A stretch of 64,000 nucleotides of DNA from NCBI RefSeq assembly GCF_000011485.1, contig NC_005071.1:2173347-2237346 (forward strand), given 5' to 3'. Positions within the stretch are counted from its first letter, which is position 1, and each line of letters begins with the position of its first letter. The notes under the pieces are model-generated. The model ran no database searches, was not told the DNA's origin, and worked only from the letters and a program-made list of their open reading frames with translations. The DNA comes from Prochlorococcus marinus str. MIT 9313 (lineage in GTDB: Bacteria; Cyanobacteriota; Cyanobacteriia; PCC-6307; Cyanobiaceae). The position numbers were made by a program, and so were the translations under genes. Of the stretch, positions 8,300-17,002 are shown piece by piece.

Positions 8300-9721
8300 T
8301 TATTTGCCAATACAAAACCGCGAAAAGATGCGATCAAGCACAGCCTCTGTGATCTCCTCGCCAGTGATCTCACCCAAGCTGCTGATCGCTTGCCGCAGAT
8401 CAATGGTCCAGAAATCCCAAGGCAACTGGTGCTCTGCTGCTTCCTGCGTGCGAGCCAAAGCAATTGCTGCTGCTGCGGCAAGATCTTGCTGCCGTTGATT
8501 GAGCGCAACCACCAACCCCTGCGCTTCGCTGGCACCACAAGTCTTCAAAACAGCCTTAATCAAGGCCTCTTCTCCTTGCCCAGTGAGTGCACTCAACATC
8601 ACATCCACAGTCTTGCCATCAACCTCATTGCCCAGCGAAGCAACCATTAGAGAAGCAGCCATCGAGGCAGGCTGAAGATCAGCTTTATTACCCACAAGAA
8701 GCCTTGGCAGATCATCTGGGATCTGAGCGAGCAACGCCGCATCGTCGGCTGTCCATCCCAGACTGAGATCAAACACCAACACCGCCACATCAGCTGCAGC
8801 GAGAGCCTGATGACTACGATCTATCCCTAGTTGCTCCAGAGCATCCTGCGTGGCGCGAATGCCTGCGGTGTCTACCAAGGTGATCGGCACACCCTCCAGC
8901 ACAATCTCGCTCTCCAAGACATCCCTGGTCGTACCAGGAAGATCCGTCACGATCGCCCGCTCCCGGCGGCTGAGGCGATTCAACAGGGAGCTCTTACCAA
9001 CATTGGGGCGGCCAACCAGAGCCACCTGTAGCCCCTGGCGCAGCACATCACCACGCTTGGCATCTTCAACAAGCTGTTCGAGCTCTCTGCGCACGCACTG
9101 CAACTCAAGTAACAACTCAGCACCATCGAGAGGGGGAAGATCCTCCTCAAAATCAACCCTGGCCTCCAGCTCACTGAGCTGATCCAACAACCTTTCCCGC
9201 AGGGAGGTGATGCGGCGCTGAATGCCTCCATCGACTCCCGTCATCGCCAACTGGGCTGCTCGACGACTACGCGCCGCCACAAGTTCACTGATCGCCTCCG
9301 CCTGGGTGAGGTCAAGCCGGCCGTTGAGCACCGCCCGCTGGCTGAACTCTCCAGGCAATGCCCGGCGCACATGCGGCTGAGCCAACACACGCTCAAGCAC
9401 CCGCTGAACAGCCATCAATCCACCATGACAGTGGATCTCCACAACATCCTCGCCAGTGAAACTGCGTGGCCCCTTCATCAGCAACACAAGAACTTCATCG
9501 ATCCGTTCCTTGCCGCTCTCATCCATCACATGGCCATACAACACACGATGACTAACCCAAAGTTGTTGCCCCGGGATCGACACCACACTCCGCCCAACGA
9601 CCTCAGCCGCTGGCCCGGAAAGCCGCACCACAGCAATACCCCCTTGGCCTGGTGCAACCGCCGTTGCCACTGCGGCAATCGTTTGTTGATGGGGGATTGG
9701 AGAAGACATCATCACTGGCAC
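8300..9721 (-). CDS. mnmE: tRNA uridine-5-carboxymethylaminomethyl modification GTPase MnmE
   Basis: 473 residues; with MnmG it forms cmnm5U34 in tRNA. The N-terminal tetrahydrofolate-binding domain (about 10-125) starts TIAAVATAVAPGQGGIAVVR. A helical domain surrounds an inserted G domain with G1 GRPNVGKSS (about 238-245), the switch LPGTTRDV, DTAGIR, and the NKAD specificity loop. The C-terminus FCIGK carries the family Cys near residue 470. The start lies 56 bases from the start of the divergent DUF2062 gene, so the two promoters share a short interval. Confidence 0.97.
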   Translation of the reverse strand: MPVMMSSPIPHQQTIAAVATAVAPGQGGIAVVRLSGPAAEVVGRSVVSIPGQQLWVSHRVLYGHVMDESGKERIDEVLVLLMKGPRSFTGEDVVEIHCHGGLMAVQRVLERVLAQPHVRRALPGEFSQRAVLNGRLDLTQAEAISELVAARSRRAAQLAMTGVDGGIQRRITSLRERLLDQLSELEARVDFEEDLPPLDGAELLLELQCVRRELEQLVEDAKRGDVLRQGLQVALVGRPNVGKSSLLNRLSRRERAIVTDLPGTTRDVLESEIVLEGVPITLVDTAGIRATQDALEQLGIDRSHQALAAADVAVLVFDLSLGWTADDAALLAQIPDDLPRLLVGNKADLQPASMAASLMVASLGNEVDGKTVDVMLSALTGQGEEALIKAVLKTCGASEAQGLVVALNQRQQDLAAAAAIALARTQEAAEHQLPWDFWTIDLRQAISSLGEITGEEITEAVLDRIFSRFCIGK

Positions 9722-9777
9722 CTTCAGCCCTTCCTACGATCAAAGCCACCCTGCAGCACCATTGCTTCGGTCTGGCC

Positions 9778-10281
9778 ATGATCCAGCAAACCCTCCAGGG
9801 CATCAGCAGGCGACTGCGCCGCTGGCTTGTTTGGCTCTGGCAGCAAGAAGGAACGCCAGGGCAACGGGCGCGAGGGGTCGCAGCGGGAGTGTTCAGCGGC
9901 TGCTTCCCTTTCTTCGGGTTACAGACACTGCTCGGTGTCGCCTTAGCCAGTGTGGTGCGCGGCAACCATGTACTGGCTGCCATAGGCACCTGGATCAGTA
10001 ACCCGATCACCTATTTGCCGCTCTATTGGTTCAACTATCAAGTTGGCTCTTCCCTACTTGGCCAAGGGCAAAATGACCTTGACCTCACTCGACTCAATGA
10101 GCAAGATCTTTGGACTCAAGGCTGGGTCTTCAGCACTCGCCTTTTACTTGGATCAAGTTTGGTAGGAGCAATCGCGGCTCTCTTCACAAGCTGTGTTGTC
10201 TATGGATTGCTCAAAGGGCCAGCAAAAGCAAAATCGCGACAACAAATTTATCGCAGGCGAAACCAAAGTAAACATGACTAA
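9778..10281 (+). CDS. DUF2062 membrane protein
   Basis: About 167 residues from ATG 9778 (longer in-frame starts to 9652 overlap mnmE and are less likely). Contains the DUF2062 signature GVFSGCFPFFGLQTLLG followed by GTWISNPITYLPLYWFNYQVG, then a further hydrophobic segment near the C-terminus and a basic tail. Two to three membrane segments. The domain is widespread in bacteria and of unknown biochemical role. It is divergent from mnmE. Confidence 0.8.
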   Translation: MIQQTLQGISRRLRRWLVWLWQQEGTPGQRARGVAAGVFSGCFPFFGLQTLLGVALASVVRGNHVLAAIGTWISNPITYLPLYWFNYQVGSSLLGQGQNDLDLTRLNEQDLWTQGWVFSTRLLLGSSLVGAIAALFTSCVVYGLLKGPAKAKSRQQIYRRRNQSKHD

Positions 10282-10425
10282 ATAGAAATTAGCCTACCGA
10301 GATTACAGATTGCTTAATCATACATCCATCGCCACAAAATCTTGGCAGCATGCCCATTCTACGCTGCCTCTTTGGTGTTATTAATTGCATCATTTGCAGG
10401 AAATGGAGAAAAATTGACGCCAGAG

Positions 10426-10455
10426 GAGCTATTTTCATGGACATGAAAATAGCTC
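10426..10455. repeat. Perfect 14-bp inverted repeat with 2-base spacer
   Basis: GAGCTATTTTCATG, spacer GA, CATGAAAATAGCTC. Located about 145 bases after the DUF2062 gene. No T run follows on either strand, so it is not a standard terminator; a cruciform, RNA hairpin or protein-binding palindrome is possible. The rest of 10282-10621 shows nothing else. Confidence 0.7.
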
Positions 10456-10621
10456 AGGAATATCAACCCTTACAAGCCTAAGGTATATACCCCTGACTAC
10501 CACATCGCGGGCAGCGAAAAGTCTTTAGTGTGACTCACAGCCAAACTTTAAATAACTCAAAAATCTTTTTCTTGATGAAATTTGTCAATAATCTGCAGCG
10601 TTCTAGGGCTAGCTTATCGTC

Positions 10622-10837
10622 ATGCTAATCACTTCATTGAAAAGAATGCCTTCACTACCCCCGAGACTGATACGCCGTGCACTTCTTCTCGATGTGGTGC
10701 TGGCGTTGGTCTTCCTCAGCCTCTCTTTATTTGCCGAAGAACAGGTCTGGCGTTTGATCTGGGGTTGCGGCGCCTTGCTCGCAGTAGTCGACGCCCTTGT
10801 GGCCAATCGATTCCTTGATGAAGAAGACCTGGACTGA
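10622..10837 (+). CDS. Small membrane protein, function unknown
   Basis: 71 residues, ATG at 10622 (alternative ATG at residue 9). A basic N-terminus PRLIRRALLLD is followed by two hydrophobic segments (about residues 22-38 and 43-60) and an acidic end FLDEEDLD: a two-helix hairpin membrane protein. It resembles the small hypothetical proteins common in marine picocyanobacteria; no function recognised. Confidence 0.6.
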   Translation: MLITSLKRMPSLPPRLIRRALLLDVVLALVFLSLSLFAEEQVWRLIWGCGALLAVVDALVANRFLDEEDLD

Positions 10838-10900
10838 GGAAAATAACTACAATTTTCTGCATTTAAGCTCTTCATTTATAATGTCTCTATCGAGACAAGC

Positions 10901-11214
10901 TTATTTTTTATAAAATCTGGACTTTAACAGAAAAGTCACAAGTGTGCAAAGAATCAGTTCGATGATAACCTCAACTCCTGGACCAGTAAAAGGCAACAGA
11001 ATGGATGCTAATTCGAGCATTAACGCAATTATGGCAATACAACGTAGAACGATATAGACACTAAAAACATCAACCCCCAGGAGATAGGCCTGGAAGGCGA
11101 AAGAGTCAATCCCTTCAATACTTGCATTAGTCGGGCATAGATAAATTTGGCCAAAGACCTTAGGCCATCGATTAGGTGTAGGTATTTTCTTTACAGTCGT
11201 TGCTTAATGTTCAT
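10901..11214 (-). pseudogene. Frameshifted small membrane protein gene
   Basis: On the minus strand ATG at 11214 opens MNIKQRL and meets a stop. One base out of frame, an uninterrupted reading continues PTPNRWPKVFGQ, then SIEGIDSFAFQAYLLG, two hydrophobic helices (VYIVLRCIAIIALMLELAS and VEVIIELILCTLVTFLL), and ends KSRFYKK. The downstream frame has no ATG, GTG or TTG before the helices, so a single-base frameshift in ACTGTAAAGAAAA fits best. Either a decayed gene or a sequencing error. Confidence 0.5.
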
Positions 11215-11240
11215 CCTAGCAACGACAAAGTTCTCTAATG

Positions 11241-11723
11241 CTAGCGATCTATCAACAGTGATGCAGTATTGAACTCATTGTATTCACCATCAGTCCAGCT
11301 ATATGCGACATCCGAATCCACCTGCTTCACCTTCATGCTCTTACGATCTGTCTTGAGCACCTGTCCCCTAGCTCTAAAATTTCCTTTCATTCCATCCTTA
11401 TTGACCTGAACATATATGGCTCCTACTTCAAAGCCTCTGTCACTGCAAAATATTTCATCAAAACAAGTATGTACAGTAACTGCATAATCATCAGATACAA
11501 AGCCAGCCCCAGCAGCGTAAGTATTTGAACATCTCCAACTGCCACCCGTGATCAAACCTGACTTTGCACCAGAGGCTAAATTTTCATTCCATCCAATAGC
11601 CTCAAAGGCTGCACAACCAGCTTCAGCCCTTACGGGAAGAGTCAAGCCGGCACAGCAGACGGACACCACTACTCCGAACATAGCCCGGGGTAAGACTTGG
11701 AATGTGTTCAGGTGTAGGGGCAA
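11241..11723 (-). CDS. Secreted Cys-containing protein, function unknown
   Basis: 160 residues from ATG 11723 (internal ATG at residue 15). The N-terminus has Arg13 and a hydrophobic core FGVVVSVCCAGLTLPVRAEA with a likely cleavage after AEA. The mature part contains several Cys (GCAAF, WRCSNTY, HTCFDEIFC) that could form disulphides, and a Lys-rich end. No domain recognised. Monocistronic, within a gene-poor stretch. Confidence 0.6.
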   Translation of the reverse strand: MPLHLNTFQVLPRAMFGVVVSVCCAGLTLPVRAEAGCAAFEAIGWNENLASGAKSGLITGGSWRCSNTYAAGAGFVSDDYAVTVHTCFDEIFCSDRGFEVGAIYVQVNKDGMKGNFRARGQVLKTDRKSMKVKQVDSDVAYSWTDGEYNEFNTASLLIDR

Positions 11724-12004
11724 GAGCAGTATTGGCTACATATAGAGGCTCCGATAACCAAGATAAGCCAAACCTGAGGACGAAGGTTACCGTTACCCAA
11801 ATCAAGAAATATGGCAGGCATCCCAAACCCTGCGATCAATCGTTCAAAACCTTTAACCGGGCTAATCACCTCTTTATTAGCAGACAACATAGTTCTATTG
11901 ACTGCTGATCGCGCATGACGGAAGAAATTGGTTTAAGAATTGTCGTTTTGAAAGTAATCAAACCATTTTTTTGACTGCCTAAAGGTCATTTGATCACTTT
12001 GGTG

Positions 12005-12041
12005 CCTCAGCAGTGATCAGTCATCAAAATCACTGCTGAGG
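12005..12041. repeat. Perfect 13-bp inverted repeat, 11-base loop
   Basis: CCTCAGCAGTGAT / ATCACTGCTGAGG. It lies downstream of the minus-strand 36-residue gene at 12178-12288 but has no adjoining T run, so its role as terminator is doubtful. The remaining bases of 11724-12177 show no supported gene. Confidence 0.7.
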
Positions 12042-12177
12042 ACGCTCGCTTCACTCAGGTTACTTAGGAGCTCATCAAGGATCGAATTGATTGAATAAAA
12101 GTAGCAAGTGTCGTAGTAATCCCAGAGCTTTTTGGAGTTTGATATTAAAACGACACCTACAAGGTAAAACAAATGAT

Positions 12178-12288
12178 TTAACTTGTGATTGTGCGACGCT
12201 TGACCGCAAGAAAGCCACCAAATGCAATAGGAATAAGAGCTACCAGTGCTCCAATTGTCAGGATAGTAGGAAGTGAAAAGTCTGGCAT
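12178..12288 (-). CDS. Small single-span membrane protein
   Basis: 36 residues, MPDFSLPTILTIGALVALIP, continuing IAFGGFLAVKRRTITS: one hydrophobic helix with a basic cytoplasmic end. The layout is like the tiny subunits of photosynthetic complexes (Pet/Psa/Psb), but it matches none of those I know. A frame on the other strand (12091-12276) is Cys/Lys-rich and not convincing. Confidence 0.5.
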   Translation of the reverse strand: MPDFSLPTILTIGALVALIPIAFGGFLAVKRRTITS

Positions 12289-12439
12289 CGTCTTAGCACA
12301 AGTGACAGAGCTATTTTAATCGAATGTCAAGGTCAAAAAAGGAGGACCTGCGTGATGTTGCATCAACAAAATCTATTCTTCCTTATCGACATTCGGTGAA
12401 CGCAAATGAATATATTATTATAAATCATTCTATGGTCAA

Positions 12440-12723
12440 GTGAAACAAATACTCACAGCCCTATGCTCTGTGATTGCATTAACCATATCTGCAGAGGCTC
12501 AATCCACATCCTCCTCCTTTCGGCAGGCTTGCTAATGATTGTTAGCGGTTAACCAACGATTCGTATGCTTTTCCTGTGGATGTCAGACGCTGACACTGGC
12601 AACACAATTGTTATGGGCAACGCAAGCACTGGCGAAATCTACGAGCCCAAAGGACTCTCTCCGGAGTGGCGTGCTGATCCTAAGATCAGCAACAAATTCA
12701 AGACAAATGTCTGTCAACTGTGA
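12440..12723 (+). pseudogene. Decayed small secreted protein gene
   Basis: GTG at 12440 opens a signal peptide, KQILTALCSVIALTISAEAQ, which stops after about 31 residues at TAA 12533-12535. Another frame then reads a protein-like stretch from 12565 to 12723: SDADTGNTIVMGNASTG, EIYEPKGLSPEWRADPKISN, KFKTNVCQL. A third frame gives NDSYAFPVDV in between. This pattern is what a secreted protein of roughly 90 residues would leave after two frameshifts. The 52-codon frame from ATG 12565 might still be translated. Confidence 0.4.
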
Positions 12724-12859
12724 TTCAAGCTTCGATTCTATCCATTAGGCCTACTTCAATTTAGATATTTATAATATTTCTGATAGGATGCCCTTAAAGA
12801 AGGGATAGAATCTAAGCTGCGAAGACCTTAAGCCTACCCCTAATGGATCGGAAGCCAAC

Positions 12860-13015
12860 ATGAGTAGCAGTGAGAAAGAGCTTGATCTGCGCATTGATCA
12901 TCTTCAGAAAGAATTAGCATTGGCCGAGCAAGAAAGAGATATTCTTCGTGCGGCCAAGATGCAGCAAAAGATTCTCATGAAACTCCTTAAAGAGAATCCC
13001 TCGAGGCAGGTTTAA
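12860..13015 (+). CDS. Small coiled-coil protein
   Basis: 51 residues: MSSSEKELDLRIDHLQKELA, LAEQERDILRAAKMQQKILM, KLLKENPSRQV. Heptad spacing of Leu/Ile from residue 8 to 42 predicts one continuous amphipathic, charged helix able to dimerise. Soluble; function unknown. Confidence 0.55.
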   Translation: MSSSEKELDLRIDHLQKELALAEQERDILRAAKMQQKILMKLLKENPSRQV

Positions 13016-13374
13016 AGCAAATCGCATAGGGAATTATTTATATTCCCACCATAGAAACTAACTCTCATTTACATGTAAGCTGAAGATGAAATTCATTCGG
13101 GCTGCATAGAGGTTAAGCAGTGAAATAGGCAAATATTAATCTAGGCACCAAGCAATTAGGATAGGCTGGATAGCTACAACATTATTTCACAGATCTCCAT
13201 CAACCTGCTTTCAAGGGTGGGCCTCAAATAACGCTGACTAAAATCAGATTGTTTTCATTAAAAGTAGCAACACAATCGCACCTTCGCCACTACTTAGGAT
13301 CGGGCGAAAATCCTTGTCGCGCTCGTTTTGCTTTTATTCCTATTAGGCTAGATACCACAAAAGAGCAATCTCCT
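13016..13374. other. Intergenic, no supported gene
   Basis: AT-rich stretch with many stops in all frames. It should contain the promoter for the small gene at 13375; no clear motif was singled out. Confidence 0.5.
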
Positions 13375-13548
13375 ATGGCTGTCAAGTTCACCTTTGAATC
13401 TCAGACGGAGATTTATTACATGTTGAAGGCCTTAAACCAGACTCAATGGTGTGTTGAGAATGGATTGCTTGAAATGGACAGGAAGTCGCTCAAAGGTTTT
13501 CAGACATTACGCAAAAAGTTTGCAGACTTCGCATTAGCGAATCCATAG
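13375..13548 (+). CDS. Small conserved protein, paralogue of 18069-18239
   Basis: 57 residues from ATG 13375, preceded by an AT-rich leader; the frame extends upstream without protein-like character. It begins MAVKFTFESQTEIYYMLKAL and ends KKFADFALANP. The copy 4.7 kb downstream begins MKFTFESQSEIYYMLKALNE and ends KFQDFVLANL. Two related copies so close together, with conservation concentrated in the first 21 residues and the last 10, argue that both are real genes. Likely two short helices; function unknown. Confidence 0.7.
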   Translation: MAVKFTFESQTEIYYMLKALNQTQWCVENGLLEMDRKSLKGFQTLRKKFADFALANP

Positions 13549-14045
13549 CTTAGATCTTCATGAGTAGATTTGCTTGTCTTGCTTGTACCGACAAGGCTTC
13601 TTTGACTTAAATTAAGCAGGCTTACGATGATGAGAACTAATCTCAGGCTTAACATTACTGGCTAATTCTTGGTTACTAGTGATCCAACTAAGATTGAGCC
13701 ATTTGCATCAACAGGTGATCGCCTGGGTGTCAATGAGATTTTTTTGGATTGATTAAGGATGCACTCAATCATCTCAGACAAGAAACTGATCCTTCTCTAA
13801 ATCAAGTCATTTATGGGGAAAGCGATCACCTCTAATCAAAAGAGCATCGTAAACTTGCTTAAAGCAATGCTGACTCTATAACCAACAGCAATCTGATCAT
13901 CTTCAGCAGATGAGCAAGAATCAATAAATTTTTTAGCGCAACTTAAGAGATCGGCATCAGCGACACGGTCAACTTCAGGCTGGAATCAGCATTGCCACCA
14001 GTGACTGTTAGCCTCCTTGCTCTGATTAATCTAGCTTGTCTGCCT
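13549..14045. other. Intergenic, no supported gene
   Basis: Contains only frames shorter than about 30 codons. A short imperfect hairpin CTTGTC/GACAAG near 13575-13600 may end transcription of the small gene at 13375. Confidence 0.45.
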
Positions 14046-14204
14046 CTACATGTTTGTAATGGTCTGGAAGATGGCATCGTCTGATTCACTGAGAGACAGT
14101 GCATCTATGTCTTGTAAATCAACTGGTAGACACACCACTTCTTGATCAGACCACTTCTGGATCAGACCACTTTCTTGAGAGAGGCTTATCTTGCTCTTGA
14201 TCAA
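14046..14204 (-). CDS. Possible small acidic protein
   Basis: 52-codon frame from TTG 14204: LIKSKISLSQESGLIQKWSD, then QEVVCLPVDLQDIDALSLSE, then SDDAIFQTITNM. The composition is protein-like, with an acidic C-terminal half, but there is no visible ribosome-binding site and the start overlaps the upstream region of mscS on the other strand. A 15-base direct repeat (GATCAGACCACTTCT-like, near 14145-14170) lies inside. Weak call. Confidence 0.25.
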   Translation of the reverse strand: MIKSKISLSQESGLIQKWSDQEVVCLPVDLQDIDALSLSESDDAIFQTITNM

Positions 14205-14289
14205 TTGTGGCTGCTGTGATAAAGGCAGTTTTATCTCTACCCTGATTCAACTTTCCTCAGTAAGATTTGCTCAAACCAGATCAAGCCGC

Positions 14290-15411
14290 ATGCCCGATAC
14301 GCAACAAGAGCTGCTCAACAAGATCGATTTTTTTCAGAGTCAAGAAGGGATCCTGGTCGGAACTGTCTTCTTAGCTGTTCTTTGGTTGATACTCGTTCTT
14401 CTGGATAAGTACGGCAGGCGAATTGGCCCTCTGGTAGCGAGATCCATCCGAAGGCCCTTATTGCTTGGATTTAGTTCAGCTCTTTACTTGGGTTGGCTGT
14501 TACACCTCTTGGAACTGCAAGCCAAGGCCTTGTTGCCTATTAAAAGTTCAGCAGTCTCAACTGCTCTGGTGGTGATCGCTCTGGGCTGGGCCACGATCAA
14601 TCTCGGCCGGGCACTGCTCCTGCAATCGAATCGCATTCAACGCTGGCTGAAGGTAGAAGATCCCAGAGATGAGGCGATGTTGACCGCCTTATTGGATCGA
14701 GTTTTCACCATTGGAGTCATTGTTTTAACTATCGCGGCCCTGATGGTGACTTTTGGAGTGTCTACCGCAGCAGTAGGCGCTTTGCTTGGTGGAGCAGGCA
14801 TTGGCCTCGGCTTTGGGACACAGCAAATTTCTCAGAATTTCCTTGCAGGGTTCATGCTCTTTTTTACTCGTCCATTCTCAGAAGGTGACTGGATTAGCGT
14901 CTCGAGCTTTGATGATGGAACAGTTGAGAAAATTGGCTGGTATCACACCCGCATTCGCACCTTTGATCGTCGACCACTCTATATCCCAAATTCGATCTTT
15001 GCGACTACTCCGATCGAGAATCCTGGACGAATGTATAACAGAAGAATCAAGGCCAGCATTAGTCTTCGCTACGAAGATCTGCCCCGTATCGACGCGATTA
15101 GCAAGAATGTTCGTAGTCTGCTATTAAACCATCCAGAGATAGATCAAAAACAGAGCATCTTAGTGAATTTCAACGAATGGGATAGCTCCTCGATCAACAT
15201 GATGGTGTATTGCTTTACTAAAACAACTGTTTGGAAAGACTGGCTAGATATTCAACAGGAGGTCTTCCTCCAGATTGCAGACATTGTTCAGAAAGCTGGT
15301 GGTGATTTTGCCTTCAATTGCACCACCCTCTATCCGGCGCCAAACCTGAACGATGACAATCCAATTAGTCGCTTGGGTGAAGATCTAAAATCGAACAGAT
15401 CGCTGCAGTAA
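14290..15411 (+). CDS. mscS: MscS-family mechanosensitive ion channel
   Basis: About 373 residues from ATG 14290 (a longer frame from 14191 reads through non-protein-like sequence). Four hydrophobic segments in the first 200 residues are followed by the pore-lining TM3: STAAVGALLGGAGIGLGFGT with QQISQNFLAGFMLFFTRPF, the MscS signature. Then comes the beta domain (GDWISVSSFDDGTVEKIGWY, RPLYIPNSIF) and the alpha/beta C-terminal domain. Inner-membrane channel that opens on hypo-osmotic shock or membrane tension. The only large gene between 10.9 and 20.3 kb. Confidence 0.93.
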   Translation: MPDTQQELLNKIDFFQSQEGILVGTVFLAVLWLILVLLDKYGRRIGPLVARSIRRPLLLGFSSALYLGWLLHLLELQAKALLPIKSSAVSTALVVIALGWATINLGRALLLQSNRIQRWLKVEDPRDEAMLTALLDRVFTIGVIVLTIAALMVTFGVSTAAVGALLGGAGIGLGFGTQQISQNFLAGFMLFFTRPFSEGDWISVSSFDDGTVEKIGWYHTRIRTFDRRPLYIPNSIFATTPIENPGRMYNRRIKASISLRYEDLPRIDAISKNVRSLLLNHPEIDQKQSILVNFNEWDSSSINMMVYCFTKTTVWKDWLDIQQEVFLQIADIVQKAGGDFAFNCTTLYPAPNLNDDNPISRLGEDLKSNRSLQ

Positions 15412-15619
15412 ACAAAGCTCAAATCTATCATTTATAAATATGAGTCAAACGTTTCCAGGTAATTGATGTGCGACTGGAAAAAAGCCGAACCATCAGATTT
15501 CATTTGCGAAGAATAATTTTGCTCTCAATCTAATATTTTGCAAGTAAGGCATACCGGGATCGAATAAACATCGCATGATCCGCTTCTATCAATGGCAGAG
15601 GTTAAGCTAAGCTTTTATT

Positions 15620-15808
15620 TTATAGTTTATTTCCTTTTACATAGGGTGAGTTGTCATAGGCTTTGGTTAACAACTGACGATATTCTGGATGCCATTTAAG
15701 ATTAGGACGGCTTCGGCGTGCATTAAGTAGCATAATAACTCCAAAAATGAGCACTAATGACGCCTGACAAGAGGCTAAAAGTGGAGAATCACTGAACAGA
15801 TTAAGCAT
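15620..15808 (-). CDS. Small membrane-anchored protein
   Basis: 62 residues from ATG 15808. One hydrophobic helix (about residues 9-28, LLASCQASLVLIFGVIMLLN) is followed by a basic, soluble tail RRSRPNLKWHPEYRQLL. The positive-inside rule puts the tail in the cytoplasm. Function unknown. Confidence 0.5.
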   Translation of the reverse strand: MLNLFSDSPLLASCQASLVLIFGVIMLLNARRSRPNLKWHPEYRQLLTKAYDNSPYVKGNKL

Positions 15809-16664
15809 CGGGCTTCATTGACTATCAATATCATTATATTGGCTAGTCAAGAGGAGATAAGAATCAATCAAGTTTTTGCTTTATCGACTTATTTGCTTGA
15901 TCAAGCCATATGATAGATAGTGCCCTAATTAGAGATTCAAAATCAGCGTTTAAAAAGCCATGAGAATACGAATAAGAAAACTTACCGCATTCTTTATCTT
16001 CCTCATATTTCTACATGCCAATTAAGAAGATGCTATGCAAGCTTTATTCTCAGCGTGTGGCTTTCATCTGAGGGTACTCATCCATACAGTCGATCGAGCA
16101 ATCACCTCAATTTCTTCATAGTTTAATATCCTTATATCTAAAGCTGCCTAGCCGAATGAGACACTGGCGCACATAATAGATCCTGAGTAAAATACATTCT
16201 AAATACCTCAAGCAATACTTAGACTGATAAATTCTAAGACAATGATTTTATTAAATGCAGCAATTACAAGGGTAGCAATGAATTACGAGAAGATAAGTCT
16301 GCAACCAAATAAAGGCTTTCTGCAACACATCTCTCCACAACAAGTCTTGGATATTTCATATTCAATTGTGTAGGCAGGCAAGTTGCTCTTAAGGCTTGCG
16401 GGCAAAATTAATTCCGTTTTTTTGATCTGCTTCCAAGCACTCGCAGAGAAATCAGCCCTAAGTCACATCTTCTAAAAGTTGATGCCAACAAGCCACTAAA
16501 TACTAATAATCATCATCTGATTTATAGGCCTCTTGGCTATTGAAAATTGCCAGGTTTCTTAGTTTAAGATCTATTTGAGTCTTGTTAGCAGCTTCAAGGC
16601 TTTGGTGGTTTCATCCCAGCATCTACTTTTGAAGTCAAAGCATGGTTAATTTGAGATCGCAGAA
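15809..16664. other. Intergenic, 0.86 kb without a supported gene
   Basis: AT-rich, stops in all frames. Holds only remnants: a 21-residue signal-like peptide at 15960-16025 (MRIRIRKLTAFFIFLIFLHA) and a 31-codon frame at 16278. No hairpin or RNA gene recognised. Confidence 0.45.
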
Positions 16665-16826
16665 TCAATTACATGGCTTGAATTTTCCTTTTCCTACTTT
16701 ACATTGTGGACATTTCCAATCTCTGGGCAAATCAGCAAAACTCGTGCCAGGTGGGATCCCATTTGTCGGGTCACCAACCCTTGGGTCATAGACATAGGTG
16801 CAAACCTTGCAGGCGTACCTTTTCAT
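16665..16826 (-). CDS. rub: Rubredoxin
   Basis: 53 residues, a full-length soluble rubredoxin: MKRYACKVCTYVYDPRVGDP, NGIPPGTSFADLPRDWKCPQ, CKVGKGKFKPCN. The two CxxC knuckles (CKVC at 6-9 and CPQC near 39-42) bind one iron. The aromatic core Tyr4, Tyr11, Tyr13, Phe and Trp is intact, as are GDP and PPGT. It is an electron carrier. It lacks the C-terminal membrane anchor of RubA, the photosystem assembly rubredoxin, so it may be a second, soluble rubredoxin for oxidative stress or oxygen reduction. It is monocistronic in a gene-poor stretch. Confidence 0.95.
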   Translation of the reverse strand: MKRYACKVCTYVYDPRVGDPTNGIPPGTSFADLPRDWKCPQCKVGKGKFKPCN

Positions 16827-16900
16827 TGTTCGATTTGAGCTTGTGCTTAAGCTACTATAGTTGCTATGAAGCTATTACTGTGAGGATTGAAAAGTAGATT

Positions 16901-17002
16901 ATGGATTCCATTCCTTGGGACATAATTGGCGCTATCATGCTATTGCTAGTTGGTGTAGGATGGTTTTTGTACTACATCTTCACGATGGATAGTAAAGAGT
17001 AG
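16901..17002 (+). CDS. Tiny single-span membrane protein
   Basis: 33 residues: MDSIPWDIIGAIMLLLVGVG, WFLYYIFTMDSKE. One hydrophobic helix with aromatic residues at its end and an acidic tail. It starts 75 bases from the divergent rubredoxin gene. Function unknown; size and layout recall photosynthetic-complex small subunits. Confidence 0.5.
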   Translation: MDSIPWDIIGAIMLLLVGVGWFLYYIFTMDSKE

